Positions 18,959-28,820 of a stretch of 64,000 nucleotides of DNA are shown one piece after another. The notes beneath the pieces were generated by a model. That model was not told the DNA's origin, ran no database searches, and saw only the letters and a list, made by a program, of their open reading frames with translations. The stretch comes from Labilibaculum sp. K2S (GTDB lineage: Bacteria > Bacteroidota > Bacteroidia > Bacteroidales > Marinifilaceae): assembly GCF_030372765.1 (NCBI RefSeq), contig NZ_JAUCMW010000015.1, positions 57,708-121,707 of the forward strand, written 5' to 3'. Numbering within the stretch: position 1 is the first letter of the stretch; each line of letters opens with the position of its first letter. Position numbers and translations under genes: made by a program.

Positions 18959-21900
18959 ATGAAAAAAAATCGGGAAAAGTCTTTTATGCAGAAAAGAAAA
19001 CCATTTCTTGCAAAAAGACTCTTGCTTTTGTTTCTGGTAGTTAATGTCTTTAGTTTTCAGACATTAGCAAACCTTCAGGGCGAAATTCTGGAGTTGGAAA
19101 TGACAGGAGGTTCTTTAATTGAGGTTTTCGCAAAAGTTAAGGAGAAAACCAATTACACATTTCTTTACAATGTTGATGACATTAAAGAAGTGAATAACGT
19201 TACTATAAGCGCTTCACCCAAAAGCGTTCAAACCATATTAACGGATTGTTTAAAAGATACCGGACTTACGTACGAAATTAGAGACGAGGTAATTATTATT
19301 AAGCCGGAAGCTAAACCTGTAACTCCTGCAAAGGAAGCAAAACCTGTTGTGGAGGAAAAAAAGGTTGGCGGTGTTGTAACTGATAATACAGGTGTCGGGG
19401 TACCAGGTGTTTCTGTTTTTATTAAAGGTACAAGTATTGGAACTACCACAGATATTGACGGAAAATACAACATTCAATTGCCGGATGCATCAGAGGCCAT
19501 TTTGGTTTTCTCATTTATTGGTATGGACACTCAGGAAATCACTGTTACGAATCAAAAAGTAATAGATGTTGTTCTTACTGCCGGTTCAGAACAAATTGAT
19601 GAGGTTGTTGTGACTGGTATGGCCGTATTTGATAAGCGTTTGTTCACAGGAGCAAGTGAGAAATTAAAGGGTGACGAGATAAAATTGGCTGGTTTAGCTG
19701 ATGTAAGTAGAGGATTGGAAGGTAGAGCGGCAGGCGTATCTGTACAAAATGTATCGGGTACATTTGGTGCAGCACCGAAAATTCGTGTACGTGGTGCTAC
19801 CTCTATTTATGGTAGTTCAAAACCTTTATGGGTAGTTGATGGTGTTATTCTGGAAGATGTTGTTGAACTGAGTTCCGACGCTCTTTCTTCGGGAGATGTA
19901 AATACATTGATTAGTTCAGCTGTTGCAGGATTAAATGCAAATGATATTGAAAGTTTTGAAGTGTTGAAAGATGGTTCAGCAACTTCAATTTATGGTGCCA
20001 GAGCTATGGCTGGGGTAATTGTAATTACCACTAAGAAAGGTAAGGCTGGAGTTAGTAGAATAAATTATACAGGAGAATATACTTATCGATTAACTCCATC
20101 GTATAATGATTTTAATATCATGAACTCGCAGGAGCAGATGTCCGTTTATGAGGAGATGCGCGAAGGTGGTTGGTTGAATTATGCAGATGTAGCCAATGCT
20201 AACGAGAGTGGAGTTTACGGAAGAATGTATCAAATGCTTAATCAAACTGATGCTTCTGGAAATTTTTTATTGGCCAATACTAATGAGGCAAAAGCAGCCT
20301 TTCTTCGTAAGGCAGAATATAGAAATACAGATTGGTTTAAGGAATTGTTCAATACCAATATTATGCAAAGTCATTCGGTGAGTATGTCATCAGGGACCGA
20401 AAAATCGACTTATTATGCTTCCATTAGTGCATTGGTTGATCCGGGATGGACTCAATCGAGTAAGGTAAATCGCTATACTGCAAATTTTAAATCGAATTAT
20501 AAGATTTTGGATAATTTGTCAATTAATACTATTAGTAGTGCGTCATATCGTAAGCAAAAAGCACCGGGAACTTTGGGGCAAGAGACTGATGAAGTTACAG
20601 GTAAAGTAAAAAGGGATTTTGATATTAATCCATATTCTTTTGCTTTAAACTCATCTCGAACCCTTGATCCAGATGCTTTTTACACTCGCAACTATGCACC
20701 ATTTAGCATCAAAAAGGAATTAAATGAGAACTATGTAGATTTGAACGTCGCTGATGTAAAATTTCAAACTGAGTTGAATTGGAAGGTAACGTCTAAAGTT
20801 GCTTTGAGTGCATTAGGTGCTATCAAGTATTCGTCAACTTCACAAGAACACAATATTACCGAGTTTTCGAATCAAGCAGAAGCGTATAGGGCTATGCCAA
20901 ATTCAACCATTCGGGATAAAAACTCTTTCCTATATACTGATCCTGATGATCCATATGCGTTGCCAGTAAGCATTTTACCACAAGGAGGTATTTATAAACG
21001 TACCGATTATAATATGATTGGTTATGACTTTAGGACTACTGCTTCTTACAAAGATGTATACAATGATGTTCATATCTTGAATCTGTATGGAGGAATGGAG
21101 ATCAATTCTGCTGACCGTAAAAGAACAAATAATACAGGTTGGGGAATGCAATACTCTATGGGTGAGATTCCTTTTTATGACTATCTGTTGTTTAAAAAAG
21201 GAATTGAAAACAACAACCTGTACTACGGTATGGAAAATACAAGATACCGTAATTTAGCTTTCTTTGGGAATGCTACTTATTCGTACAAAGGAAAATATAC
21301 ACTTAACGGTACCCTGCGTTACGAAGGATCTAACAAATTAGGAAAATCAAATAGTGCCCGTTGGTTACCAACATGGAATATATCTGGAGCATGGAATGCT
21401 CATGAGGAGGTATTTTTTGAACAATTAAAACCTGTTCTTTCGAATTTTACATTGAAGGCATCATATAGTTTAACTGCTGACAGAGGACCTACTAATGTAA
21501 CAAATTCTTTAATCGATATCAGAAGTAAGACCCCTTGGAGACCAACTGCTGGAGTTAAAGAAAGTGCATTATATATTAAATCTTTGGAAAATAGTGAACT
21601 AACTTACGAGAAAAAGCATGAATTTAACGTTGGTGCAGAGGTTGGGTTTCTGAATAACCGTATTAACACGACAGTAGATTGGTATACCAGAAATAACTAC
21701 GATTTGATTGGTATTGTAAATACTCAAGGTCTTGGAGGTGAAGTTGAAAAATTTGGTAATGTTGCTACTATGAATTCGCATGGTTTTGAGTTTTCTGTTT
21801 CTTCAAAGAACATAAATACTAAAGATTTTTCATGGATAACTAACTTTGTTTACTCAAAAGCCATAAATAAGATTACAGATTTGACAACTCAATCGAAGGT

Positions 21901-22618
21901 TATTGATATGGTTAAAGGAAATGGATTTGCCCGTGAAGGTTATGCGGTTCGCTCTATTTTTTCAATTCCATTTAAAGGTCTTAATGATCAGGGATTACCA
22001 ACATTCTTAGATCAAAATGGAGATATTACTGTTAGCGATGTCTATTTTCAGGAAAGAGAGAATCTTGATTTCTTAGAGTACTCTGGTTCTGCAGACCCTA
22101 CGGATATTGGTAGTTTAAGTAATATATTTACTTATAAAGGTATTTCTTTAAATGTTTTCATGACCTATTCATTTGGAAATGTGGTTCGTTTAGATCCTGT
22201 CTTTAGTAATTCGTATTCAGATCTGATTGCTCTTCCTCGTGAATTTAAAAATCGTTGGGTAAAACCGGGTGATGAAAAATATACAAATATTCCTGCTCTT
22301 GCCACAAGTAGACAAGAAGATAATATTGGTAGATCTGACTTGGCTATAGCATATAATGCTTACAACTATTCTTCGGCTCGAATTGCTAAAGGTGATTTTG
22401 TAAGAATGAAAGAGATATCAATTGGATATGCATTTCCAAAAACTTTAGCTACCAAGATGGGAGTGAATACTTTATCTGTTAAAATACAGGCAACCAATTT
22501 GTTTTTATTGTATTCTGATGATAAATTGAATGGTCAGGATCCAGAATTCTTTAATTCAGGAGGGGTGGCAACACCAATACCAAAGCAGTTTACTTTTACT
22601 TTAAATTTAGGTTTATAA
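18959..22618 (+). CDS. susC: SusC/RagA TonB-dependent outer-membrane transporter with STN signalling domain
   Basis: 1219-residue outer-membrane importer. After an N-terminal signal sequence (FLAKRLLLLFLVVNVFSFQTLA) it has an STN/secretin-type signalling domain (about 45-115, LEMTGGSLIEVFAKVKEKT), a carboxypeptidase-regulatory-like beta-sandwich (about 135-205, GVVTDNTGVGVPGVSVFIKG), a TonB plug (IRVRGATSIYGSSKPLWVVDG, DIESFEVLKDGSATSIYGARA), then the 22-strand barrel to the C-terminal QFTFTLNLGL. The STN domain matches the upstream sigma/FecR pair: ligand loading should signal to FecR. It works with the adjacent SusD. The cargo is not readable from sequence; the neighbouring metallohydrolase suggests a peptide or protein-derived substrate rather than a glycan. 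Confidence 0.96.
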   Translation: MKKNREKSFMQKRKPFLAKRLLLLFLVVNVFSFQTLANLQGEILELEMTGGSLIEVFAKVKEKTNYTFLYNVDDIKEVNNVTISASPKSVQTILTDCLKDTGLTYEIRDEVIIIKPEAKPVTPAKEAKPVVEEKKVGGVVTDNTGVGVPGVSVFIKGTSIGTTTDIDGKYNIQLPDASEAILVFSFIGMDTQEITVTNQKVIDVVLTAGSEQIDEVVVTGMAVFDKRLFTGASEKLKGDEIKLAGLADVSRGLEGRAAGVSVQNVSGTFGAAPKIRVRGATSIYGSSKPLWVVDGVILEDVVELSSDALSSGDVNTLISSAVAGLNANDIESFEVLKDGSATSIYGARAMAGVIVITTKKGKAGVSRINYTGEYTYRLTPSYNDFNIMNSQEQMSVYEEMREGGWLNYADVANANESGVYGRMYQMLNQTDASGNFLLANTNEAKAAFLRKAEYRNTDWFKELFNTNIMQSHSVSMSSGTEKSTYYASISALVDPGWTQSSKVNRYTANFKSNYKILDNLSINTISSASYRKQKAPGTLGQETDEVTGKVKRDFDINPYSFALNSSRTLDPDAFYTRNYAPFSIKKELNENYVDLNVADVKFQTELNWKVTSKVALSALGAIKYSSTSQEHNITEFSNQAEAYRAMPNSTIRDKNSFLYTDPDDPYALPVSILPQGGIYKRTDYNMIGYDFRTTASYKDVYNDVHILNLYGGMEINSADRKRTNNTGWGMQYSMGEIPFYDYLLFKKGIENNNLYYGMENTRYRNLAFFGNATYSYKGKYTLNGTLRYEGSNKLGKSNSARWLPTWNISGAWNAHEEVFFEQLKPVLSNFTLKASYSLTADRGPTNVTNSLIDIRSKTPWRPTAGVKESALYIKSLENSELTYEKKHEFNVGAEVGFLNNRINTTVDWYTRNNYDLIGIVNTQGLGGEVEKFGNVATMNSHGFEFSVSSKNINTKDFSWITNFVYSKAINKITDLTTQSKVIDMVKGNGFAREGYAVRSIFSIPFKGLNDQGLPTFLDQNGDITVSDVYFQERENLDFLEYSGSADPTDIGSLSNIFTYKGISLNVFMTYSFGNVVRLDPVFSNSYSDLIALPREFKNRWVKPGDEKYTNIPALATSRQEDNIGRSDLAIAYNAYNYSSARIAKGDFVRMKEISIGYAFPKTLATKMGVNTLSVKIQATNLFLLYSDDKLNGQDPEFFNSGGVATPIPKQFTFTLNLGL

Positions 22619-22637
22619 AAGCAAAAAAGTTATTAAC

Positions 22638-24188
22638 ATGAAGAAAATAAATATATTATATATTGTCCTGCTTTCTTTGTTTGCCATTTCGTGTGATAGT
22701 TATCTTGACGAAACCCCAGACAACAGAGCAGAGGTAGATAGCCAGATCAAAATTAGAAAATTGTTGGTTTCAGCCTATTCGGAAGGGAGTCCTACATTGG
22801 TTACAGAGTTATCTTCGGATAATATTATTGACATGGGAAGTTCTAATCCAAATACGACTCGTTTTTATGAGCAATTGGCTAATTGGGAATCTGTAACAGA
22901 AACAGATAACGATGATCCTAAAAGTGCATGGGAAGCTTCGTATGGCGCAATAGCTAACTCGAATGAAGCCTTGGCAGCTATTGAAAAACTTGGTAGTGAG
23001 AATTTGTTGCCAGAAAAAGGTGAAGCCTTAATAACAAGAGCTTATGCTCATTTTGTTTTGGTTAATGTGTTTTGTAAACATTACAATTCACAGTCGAGCG
23101 CTACTGATTTGGGAATTCCTTATATGGAAAAATCAGAAACAACTCTTAATCCAAAGTATGAGAGGGGTACTGTAAAAGAAGTTTATGAAAAAATTAATGC
23201 TGATATTGAAGCTGCATTGCCTTTAATTAGTGATGATATGTATGAAGTTCCCGCATATCATTTTACAAAAAAGGCTGCTTATGCTTTTGCTGCTCGTTTT
23301 AATTTGTATTACGAACAATGGCAAAAAGCAAAAGATTATGCAAGTACTGTGTTAACTGTAAATCCTGCTACACTGTTAAGAAGTTGGGATGACTTAGGCG
23401 CCCTGCCACGCTCACCAGGTCCTGTTACAAATGCATATATTAATAATTCGGCTAATCTGTTAGTTCAAACTGATGGATCCAATTTGGGATTGTATTTTGG
23501 AGCATATTATACAGGATCTCGTTTTAATCACTCAAGAAAAATTGCAGATGAGGAAACCTTATTTGCGCCTGCTCCTTGGGGTGGAGTGGCTAGTTCCGCC
23601 TATCATTTAAGGCCTTTTGTATACTCAGGCAACAATTTGGATAAAACTCTATTCATGAAAATCCCTTATCTGTTTGAATATACTGATCCTGTAGCTGGAA
23701 TAGGTTATCGAAGAACTGTTGTAGTACCGTTTACAACGGATGAAACTTTATTGGTTCGGGCAGAAGCTGAAGTAATGCTGGGAGAAAATGATTTGGCTAT
23801 GACTGACCTAAATACATGGAGTAAGAATTTCTTTGTAGATAAGGAGACAACATTGGAAGCTGTGAATACGTTTTATTCAAATTTGCCTTATTCAACAGCT
23901 GATGTTCCCACACAAAAAAAAGTGTTAAATCCCAAGTTTACGTTAGCTGCTGGTGTACAAGAGAATTTAATTCACTATGTACTTCAGTGTCGTAGAATTT
24001 TAACCTTACATGAAGGTTTGCGTTGGTTCGATATTAAACGTTATGGCATTGAAATAAATCGTCAGCAAATTCAGTCTGATGGTACTACAGCCATTGTGTT
24101 GGATGTGTTGAAAGTGGATGATTTACGTAGAGCTATTCAGTTGCCTCAAGATGTGATTGATGCAGGTTTGGTTTCAAATCCACGATAA
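22638..24188 (+). CDS. susD: SusD/RagB substrate-binding lipoprotein
   Basis: 516-residue surface lipoprotein that caps the SusC barrel. Lipobox FAISC puts the modified Cys at residue 19, followed by DSYLDE. The TPR-like core shows SAWEASYGAIANSNEALAAIE, GEALITRAYAHFVLVNVF and TLLVRAEAEVMLG, and the C-terminal LHEGLRWFDIKRYG is diagnostic of the family. It is 20 bp behind susC and clearly co-transcribed. Many residues in the central part are specific to this protein, so ligand cannot be predicted. Confidence 0.96.
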   Translation: MKKINILYIVLLSLFAISCDSYLDETPDNRAEVDSQIKIRKLLVSAYSEGSPTLVTELSSDNIIDMGSSNPNTTRFYEQLANWESVTETDNDDPKSAWEASYGAIANSNEALAAIEKLGSENLLPEKGEALITRAYAHFVLVNVFCKHYNSQSSATDLGIPYMEKSETTLNPKYERGTVKEVYEKINADIEAALPLISDDMYEVPAYHFTKKAAYAFAARFNLYYEQWQKAKDYASTVLTVNPATLLRSWDDLGALPRSPGPVTNAYINNSANLLVQTDGSNLGLYFGAYYTGSRFNHSRKIADEETLFAPAPWGGVASSAYHLRPFVYSGNNLDKTLFMKIPYLFEYTDPVAGIGYRRTVVVPFTTDETLLVRAEAEVMLGENDLAMTDLNTWSKNFFVDKETTLEAVNTFYSNLPYSTADVPTQKKVLNPKFTLAAGVQENLIHYVLQCRRILTLHEGLRWFDIKRYGIEINRQQIQSDGTTAIVLDVLKVDDLRRAIQLPQDVIDAGLVSNPR

Positions 24189-24212
24189 ATAATAATTCTT
24201 AAAATAAATATT

Positions 24213-25100
24213 ATGAACAAAATAAAATATTGGTTGTTCGTTATGGTTATGGTATTCGTTTTGAGTGCTTGTTCCGAAGATGATGAACCAAATCCAGATG
24301 AAAGTGTGATTAGCGTTGAAGCTGCTGAAAAAAATGATTTTGACAGATATTTAGAAAAAACGTTTGTTGATACCTATAATATCAGTTTTCAATATAAATT
24401 GCAGGATATAGAATCGGATATGAATTATGCCTTAGTGCCTGCATCTTATGAGAATTCTATTAAAATGGCAAACTTGATTAAGTATTTGTGTTTAGATGCT
24501 TATGAAGAAGTTGCACCTGAAGGATTCTTAAAGAAATATTTTCCTAAAATGTTTATGATGGTTGGTTCTGCTGGTTGGCATAACAATGGAACTTATACAC
24601 TAGGTACCGCTGAAGGAGGATTGAAAATCACACTGTACTTAATTAATGATTTAGATGTTACAGATGTTCAGACTCTGTATTCACATTATTTTCGAACTAT
24701 TTTTCACGAGTTTTCTCATATTTTACATCAAACCAAAGATTACACAACTGATTTTGATAAAATATCAGTAACAGATTATGTTGGAGATTCATGGAATGAT
24801 GCCTGGGATGGACAATCTTCTTTAGCCAGAGGTTTCATTAGTGATTATTCCAGCAAGGAAGCAAACGAAGATTTTGTGGAGTTGATCGCTCATTACATAA
24901 CCAATACACCAGAATCTTGGGACGCAAAAATTGAACCCGCAGGTGATACAGGTAAAGCAATTTTAGCGCAGAAGATGGCGATTATAAAATCTTATTTGAA
25001 AGAGGTTTGGAACATTGATATTGATGCTTTACGCAATGCAATTCAAACTCGGGCTGAGAAGTTGGGTGAACAAGATCTTGATAATATAACTATAGAATAA
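24213..25100 (+). CDS. Substrate import-associated zinc metallohydrolase lipoprotein
   Basis: 295-residue lipoprotein (Cys20 in VFVLSACSEDDE) with the zinc motif HEFSHILHQ near residue 165 and downstream acidic residues in NEDFVELIAHY that can complete the metal site. This matches the family of putative zinc metallohydrolases found inside SusC/SusD loci. It probably processes the substrate on the cell surface before or during import. The gene follows susD by 24 bp and precedes the DUF4302 gene by 5 bp. Catalytic specificity has not been shown for the family. Confidence 0.9.
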   Translation: MNKIKYWLFVMVMVFVLSACSEDDEPNPDESVISVEAAEKNDFDRYLEKTFVDTYNISFQYKLQDIESDMNYALVPASYENSIKMANLIKYLCLDAYEEVAPEGFLKKYFPKMFMMVGSAGWHNNGTYTLGTAEGGLKITLYLINDLDVTDVQTLYSHYFRTIFHEFSHILHQTKDYTTDFDKISVTDYVGDSWNDAWDGQSSLARGFISDYSSKEANEDFVELIAHYITNTPESWDAKIEPAGDTGKAILAQKMAIIKSYLKEVWNIDIDALRNAIQTRAEKLGEQDLDNITIE

Positions 25101-25105
25101 GAACT

Positions 25106-26353
25106 ATGAAAAAAAATATTTATATAGTACTGTTTGGTTTGTTATTAAGTATGGGTGTTGTTTCATGTGACAATAATACCGATTTACTTTTTGATGAATC
25201 TGCAGCACAGCGAAAAACAACTGCTATTACTGAGTATAACGAAGCCTTAAAATCTGCTGATCAAGGATGGTTATTTCAATATTTTCCAGAGGAGACTCAA
25301 AAATATGGCGGATATAATTATGTGGTGAAATTTAATCAGCATGATAGTGTTACCGTTTGGTCTGAATTAATGCCGGATGTAACCAAACCAGAAATATCTT
25401 TTTACGATGTGATTTCTTATGGTGGACCAGTGTTAACATTTAATACTTATAACCCACTTATGCATTATTTTGCTAATCCTTCAGCTGGAGAATACCTTGC
25501 AAAAGGGGGTGATTACGAGTTTTTAATCATGTCGAACGAAAAGGATGTGATGACTGTAAAAGGTATTAAGACGGGAAATACGATGCATTTGATAAAGATG
25601 AATGAGCCTGTTGATGTTTATTTAAGTAAGTTGAAAGGAAATACTGATTTTATTGGGCAGGGATCCTTTGATGCTAATGTAGATGGGACTGAAGTTTCAG
25701 TACAGGAAATGAATCGTAATTTTACCTTTAGCTATTCTGAGAATGACGAAGTAAAGTCGGTTACGGCACCATACATTGTTACTGAAACAGGATTGTCATT
25801 TTATGAGCCAGTGGAGATTTTGGGGCAAACTTTTCAGGATTTTACTCTGGACAAAGCGTCTTATCAGTTAATTTCCAACGAAGGAGATATGAAGATTATC
25901 ATTGTTATACCTCCTATTGATTTGAATCAAGCTACTTGGTATTTAGATATCAGCACTGAAACTGATCGTTCGGATGCTGTGTTGGCTGGTTGGCAAGCTG
26001 CCTATGATGCCAATGATCAGGCTTGGGGTGAACAATTAGCTAGTTTTATTGCAATGGGTGAGGCTAGTGCTACCTATGGTGATTATGGAATGTCGTTTTA
26101 TTCATATCCTGGACCATATCGTTCTCACTATAACATAGCTTTTGGCGGTGTTGCAGGTCATTCTGATTATCTTGATATAATTAAGCTATCAGCTGGTTTC
26201 AATTGGAATTGGTATACACACCTTTCTGTTATGGTAGATTTGGTAGTGGATAATGCTCCGTATATTGTTGAAATAGATGATCCGGAGGCTCCAATGGTAG
26301 TAAAATTAACCAGTGTTGCAAATTCTGATGTTTGGTTTATTCTTCGAAAATAA
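25106..26353 (+). CDS. DUF4302 surface lipoprotein
   Basis: 415-residue lipoprotein with Cys21 in GVVSCDNN. It matches the DUF4302 family, typically the accessory surface protein next to the zinc metallohydrolase in such loci: YNEALKSADQGWLFQYFPE and an all-beta C-terminal region ending VWFILRK. No enzymatic motif is visible, so ligand capture or a scaffold role is likely. Last gene of the uptake operon; a strong terminator follows. Confidence 0.85.
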   Translation: MKKNIYIVLFGLLLSMGVVSCDNNTDLLFDESAAQRKTTAITEYNEALKSADQGWLFQYFPEETQKYGGYNYVVKFNQHDSVTVWSELMPDVTKPEISFYDVISYGGPVLTFNTYNPLMHYFANPSAGEYLAKGGDYEFLIMSNEKDVMTVKGIKTGNTMHLIKMNEPVDVYLSKLKGNTDFIGQGSFDANVDGTEVSVQEMNRNFTFSYSENDEVKSVTAPYIVTETGLSFYEPVEILGQTFQDFTLDKASYQLISNEGDMKIIIVIPPIDLNQATWYLDISTETDRSDAVLAGWQAAYDANDQAWGEQLASFIAMGEASATYGDYGMSFYSYPGPYRSHYNIAFGGVAGHSDYLDIIKLSAGFNWNWYTHLSVMVDLVVDNAPYIVEIDDPEAPMVVKLTSVANSDVWFILRK

Positions 26354-26390
26354 ACTTAAAGAATTTTTATAAACAGTTTAGTATGTGGTT

Positions 26391-26423
26391 AAAAAGACAG
26401 TCCTTGTGGCTGTCTTTTTTTTT
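26391..26423 (+). terminator. Terminator ending the SusC/D operon
   Basis: AAAGACAG/CTGTCTTT hairpin followed by nine T. It separates the uptake locus from the galactose regulon. Confidence 0.88.
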
Positions 26424-26448
26424 GGTTGATACTTTTAATGGAATAAAT

Positions 26449-26478
26449 CGACCAGATCACCAACCAGTACCTAACAGT
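26449..26478 (+). promoter_or_regulatory. Candidate GntR operator, three 10-bp units
   Basis: CGACCAGATC, ACCAACCAGT and ACCTAACAGT follow each other with 10-bp spacing just upstream of the GntR -7 box (26491-26498). The middle unit recurs exactly ahead of galK (27625-27634). One-turn spacing puts all units on the same DNA face. It suggests autoregulation by the GntR protein. Confidence 0.6.
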
Positions 26479-26490
26479 TGAAAAAATGAT

Positions 26491-26498
26491 TATATTTG
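26491..26498 (+). promoter_or_regulatory. -7 box (TATATTTG) of the GntR gene
   Basis: Exact TAnnTTTG, 34 bp before the ATG at 26532. The position expected for the -33 element is occupied by the third operator-like unit, so activation or repression by a bound factor is plausible. Confidence 0.5.
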
Positions 26499-26531
26499 TT
26501 TTTTCAATTACGATCTAAATATCAATGCAAT

Positions 26532-27545
26532 ATGCCATCGAACATCTTTACAGTATCTGCAGAGTCTGGAATTCCTAAGTACAAACAGTTGATAAATTCT
26601 TTGTATCAATCTATTGAAAATGGGGATGTTGCTATTGGCGATCAGTTGCCTTCAATTAATGCGATTTGTAAGGAATTCAATTTGTCCAGAGATACTGTAT
26701 TGGTTGCCTTTAATGAGTTAAAGGCTCGTGGTGTTATTTCATCTGTACCGGGAAAAGGATATTATTTGGAGAGCAATATTACTCAGCTGAAGCACAAAAT
26801 TTTCTTGTTGTTCGAGGAGTTTAATGTATTTAAGGAGATTTTGTACAATTCATTTTTAGAAAGTTTAAAGGGGCTGGCTACTGTTGATATTTACTTTCAT
26901 CATTTTAATGAAAGGGTATTTAAAGAGTTGATTGAGAATAACAATGGGAAATATACGTCCTACGTTATTATGCCGGCAAAATTTACAGATGCCTATTCGG
27001 TACTAAAACAGTTGCCTCAGGATAAAGTGTACATTTTGGATCAAACCAATGCAAATTTAAAGAAGCATTATCCTGCAGTCTATCAGAATTTCGAAAAGGA
27101 CGTTTTTACTGCACTTTCTTCAGGAGTTGATTTGTTAAAGAAATACAGGAAGTTGTTTTGGGTTTTTCCTGGGGGAAAAGAACCGGTTGGACAGATGAAG
27201 GGATTTAAGAAATTCGCAAAAGAGTTTGCAAGCCAATGGGAATTTAAAGTAATTGAAAGTATTCAGGGACATGCAATTAGTAAATCAGAGGCGTACATAG
27301 TTCCCAATGACAATGACCTGGTCTATTTGGTAAAAGAGGCAAATAGTAAGCGGTTTAAAATAGGAGAAGAGCTTGGGATTATTTCTTACAATGACACACC
27401 GCTAAAAGAAGTTGTTGCCGATGGAATAACAACGATAAGTACTGATTTTAAAGAGATGGGAGAAATCTTGGCAGAAATGGTGTTGGGATCGAAAAAAGAC
27501 TTGATAGAGAATGAATCCCGTTTGATTCGTAGAGGATCTTTGTAG
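26532..27545 (+). CDS. GntR-family transcriptional regulator of the galactose operon
   Basis: 338-residue regulator with an N-terminal winged helix (YKQLINSLYQSIENGDVAIGDQLPSINAICKEFNLSRDTVLVAFNELKARGVISSVPGKGYYL, about residues 8-75, split here only for reading) and a C-terminal periplasmic-binding/LacI-like sensor domain ending in LGIISYNDTPLKEVVADGITTIS. This fusion is typical of Bacteroidota sugar regulators. Start set at the ATG at 26532, since the frame's earlier start overlaps the -7 box. It lies 100 bp before galK, and both share an operator-like repeat, so galactose or a derivative is the likely effector. Confidence 0.88.
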   Translation: MPSNIFTVSAESGIPKYKQLINSLYQSIENGDVAIGDQLPSINAICKEFNLSRDTVLVAFNELKARGVISSVPGKGYYLESNITQLKHKIFLLFEEFNVFKEILYNSFLESLKGLATVDIYFHHFNERVFKELIENNNGKYTSYVIMPAKFTDAYSVLKQLPQDKVYILDQTNANLKKHYPAVYQNFEKDVFTALSSGVDLLKKYRKLFWVFPGGKEPVGQMKGFKKFAKEFASQWEFKVIESIQGHAISKSEAYIVPNDNDLVYLVKEANSKRFKIGEELGIISYNDTPLKEVVADGITTISTDFKEMGEILAEMVLGSKKDLIENESRLIRRGSL

Positions 27546-27585
27546 GGAAATTAAAACAGATAAATTTCAAATAGTAAAAATTTTT

Positions 27586-27615
27586 TTGGGAATTAATTAA
27601 AAACATCTATATTTA
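27586..27615 (+). promoter_or_regulatory. galK operon promoter
   Basis: TTG at 27586-27588, 19-bp spacer, TATATTTA at 27608-27615 (one mismatch to TAnnTTTG). The start of transcription would fall inside the operator repeat just downstream, which suits repression. Confidence 0.6.
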
Positions 27616-27634
27616 CCGACCAGTACCAACCAGT
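27615..27634 (+). promoter_or_regulatory. Candidate GntR operator at galK
   Basis: Two adjacent 10-bp direct repeats, ACCGACCAGT and ACCAACCAGT, 12 bp before the galK ATG and overlapping the predicted transcription start. The same unit occurs upstream of the GntR gene. Confidence 0.65.
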
Positions 27635-27645
27635 AAGAAAAAGTT

Positions 27646-28809
27646 ATGCGTGTTGATAATTTGAAAAAAGAGTTTGAAAATTTTTATGGAGCCGGTGATT
27701 GTAATGTCTATTTTTCGCCGGGCAGGGTAAATTTAATTGGAGAACATACTGATTATAATGGGGGATTTGTTTTTCCATGTGCATTATCATTCGGGACCTA
27801 TTGTTTGATTCGTAAAACTGAACGAAAGTCTTTCCGTTTTCGCTCCTTGAATCAGGAGATTGTACAGGAAATTGATTTGGATTCTTTATGCAATCCTTTG
27901 CCTAAAGGAACATGGGTAAATTACGCAATTGGTGTAATTGCTCAGTTTGTGAAGAACGGACAAAAGCCTAATACCGGTGCCGACATTTTAATTTGGGGAA
28001 ATGTGCCAAATGGTGCAGGTTTATCTTCCTCTGCTTCATTGGAAGTGGTAACAGGTGTTGCAGTTAATGAGGAATTTCAGTTTGGTCAGGATCGGTTGAC
28101 CATCGTAAAGTACAGTCAGAAAGCAGAGCATGAATTTGCAGGTGTGATGTGCGGAATTATGGATCAATTTGCTTCCGGAATGGGAAAAAAGGATCATGCA
28201 ATTTATTTGAACTGTGATAGTCTTGAGTACGAATTGGTACCTGTAAAACTATCAGGAGTTAAAATTATTATCGGAAATACAAACAGTCCGCATAGTTTGG
28301 ATGCGGGAAAATACAATGAACGGGTTGATGAATGCCGGGCTGCTGTTGATGCAATTACCCCCTCAAAGTTAATTGCCAACTTGGGTGAATTAAGTCCGGC
28401 AGAATTCAACTCTTTATCAGCAAGTATTGAAAACGATATTGTACGAAAAAGAGCCCGCCACGTGGTTAGTGAAATTGAGCGTACTAAAAAAGCAGTTGAA
28501 GAATTAAAATTGGGTAACTTGTTGGCTTTTGGGGAATTAATGAATCAATCGCACGATTCGCTTCGCGATGATTATGAGGTGACTGGAAATGAGTTGGATG
28601 CAATGGTTACTGCAGCCCGAAAAATTGAAGGAACCATTGGTTCCCGAATGACTGGAGGTGGTTTTGGTGGTTCAACAGTAAGTTTGGTAAAAGATGAATT
28701 TGTTGATGAATTTATTGAAAAAGTGGGCGCCGAATATTTCGAAAAAACGGGAATAAGAGGAGAGTTTTATGTTGCTGAAATTGGCGATGGAGGCAAACGT
28801 GTAGAATAA
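27646..28809 (+). CDS. galK: Galactokinase
   Basis: GHMP kinase that phosphorylates galactose to galactose 1-phosphate, first committed step of the Leloir pathway. The 387-residue protein has the signature GRVNLIGEHTDYNGG, the ATP loop PNGAGLSSSASLE, the active-site region GIMDQFASGMG, and the C-terminal MTGGGFGGSTVSLV. First structural gene of galK-galT-symporter-galE, under the GntR candidate. Confidence 0.98.
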   Translation: MRVDNLKKEFENFYGAGDCNVYFSPGRVNLIGEHTDYNGGFVFPCALSFGTYCLIRKTERKSFRFRSLNQEIVQEIDLDSLCNPLPKGTWVNYAIGVIAQFVKNGQKPNTGADILIWGNVPNGAGLSSSASLEVVTGVAVNEEFQFGQDRLTIVKYSQKAEHEFAGVMCGIMDQFASGMGKKDHAIYLNCDSLEYELVPVKLSGVKIIIGNTNSPHSLDAGKYNERVDECRAAVDAITPSKLIANLGELSPAEFNSLSASIENDIVRKRARHVVSEIERTKKAVEELKLGNLLAFGELMNQSHDSLRDDYEVTGNELDAMVTAARKIEGTIGSRMTGGGFGGSTVSLVKDEFVDEFIEKVGAEYFEKTGIRGEFYVAEIGDGGKRVE

Positions 28810-28820
28810 TGAGTGTTGAA

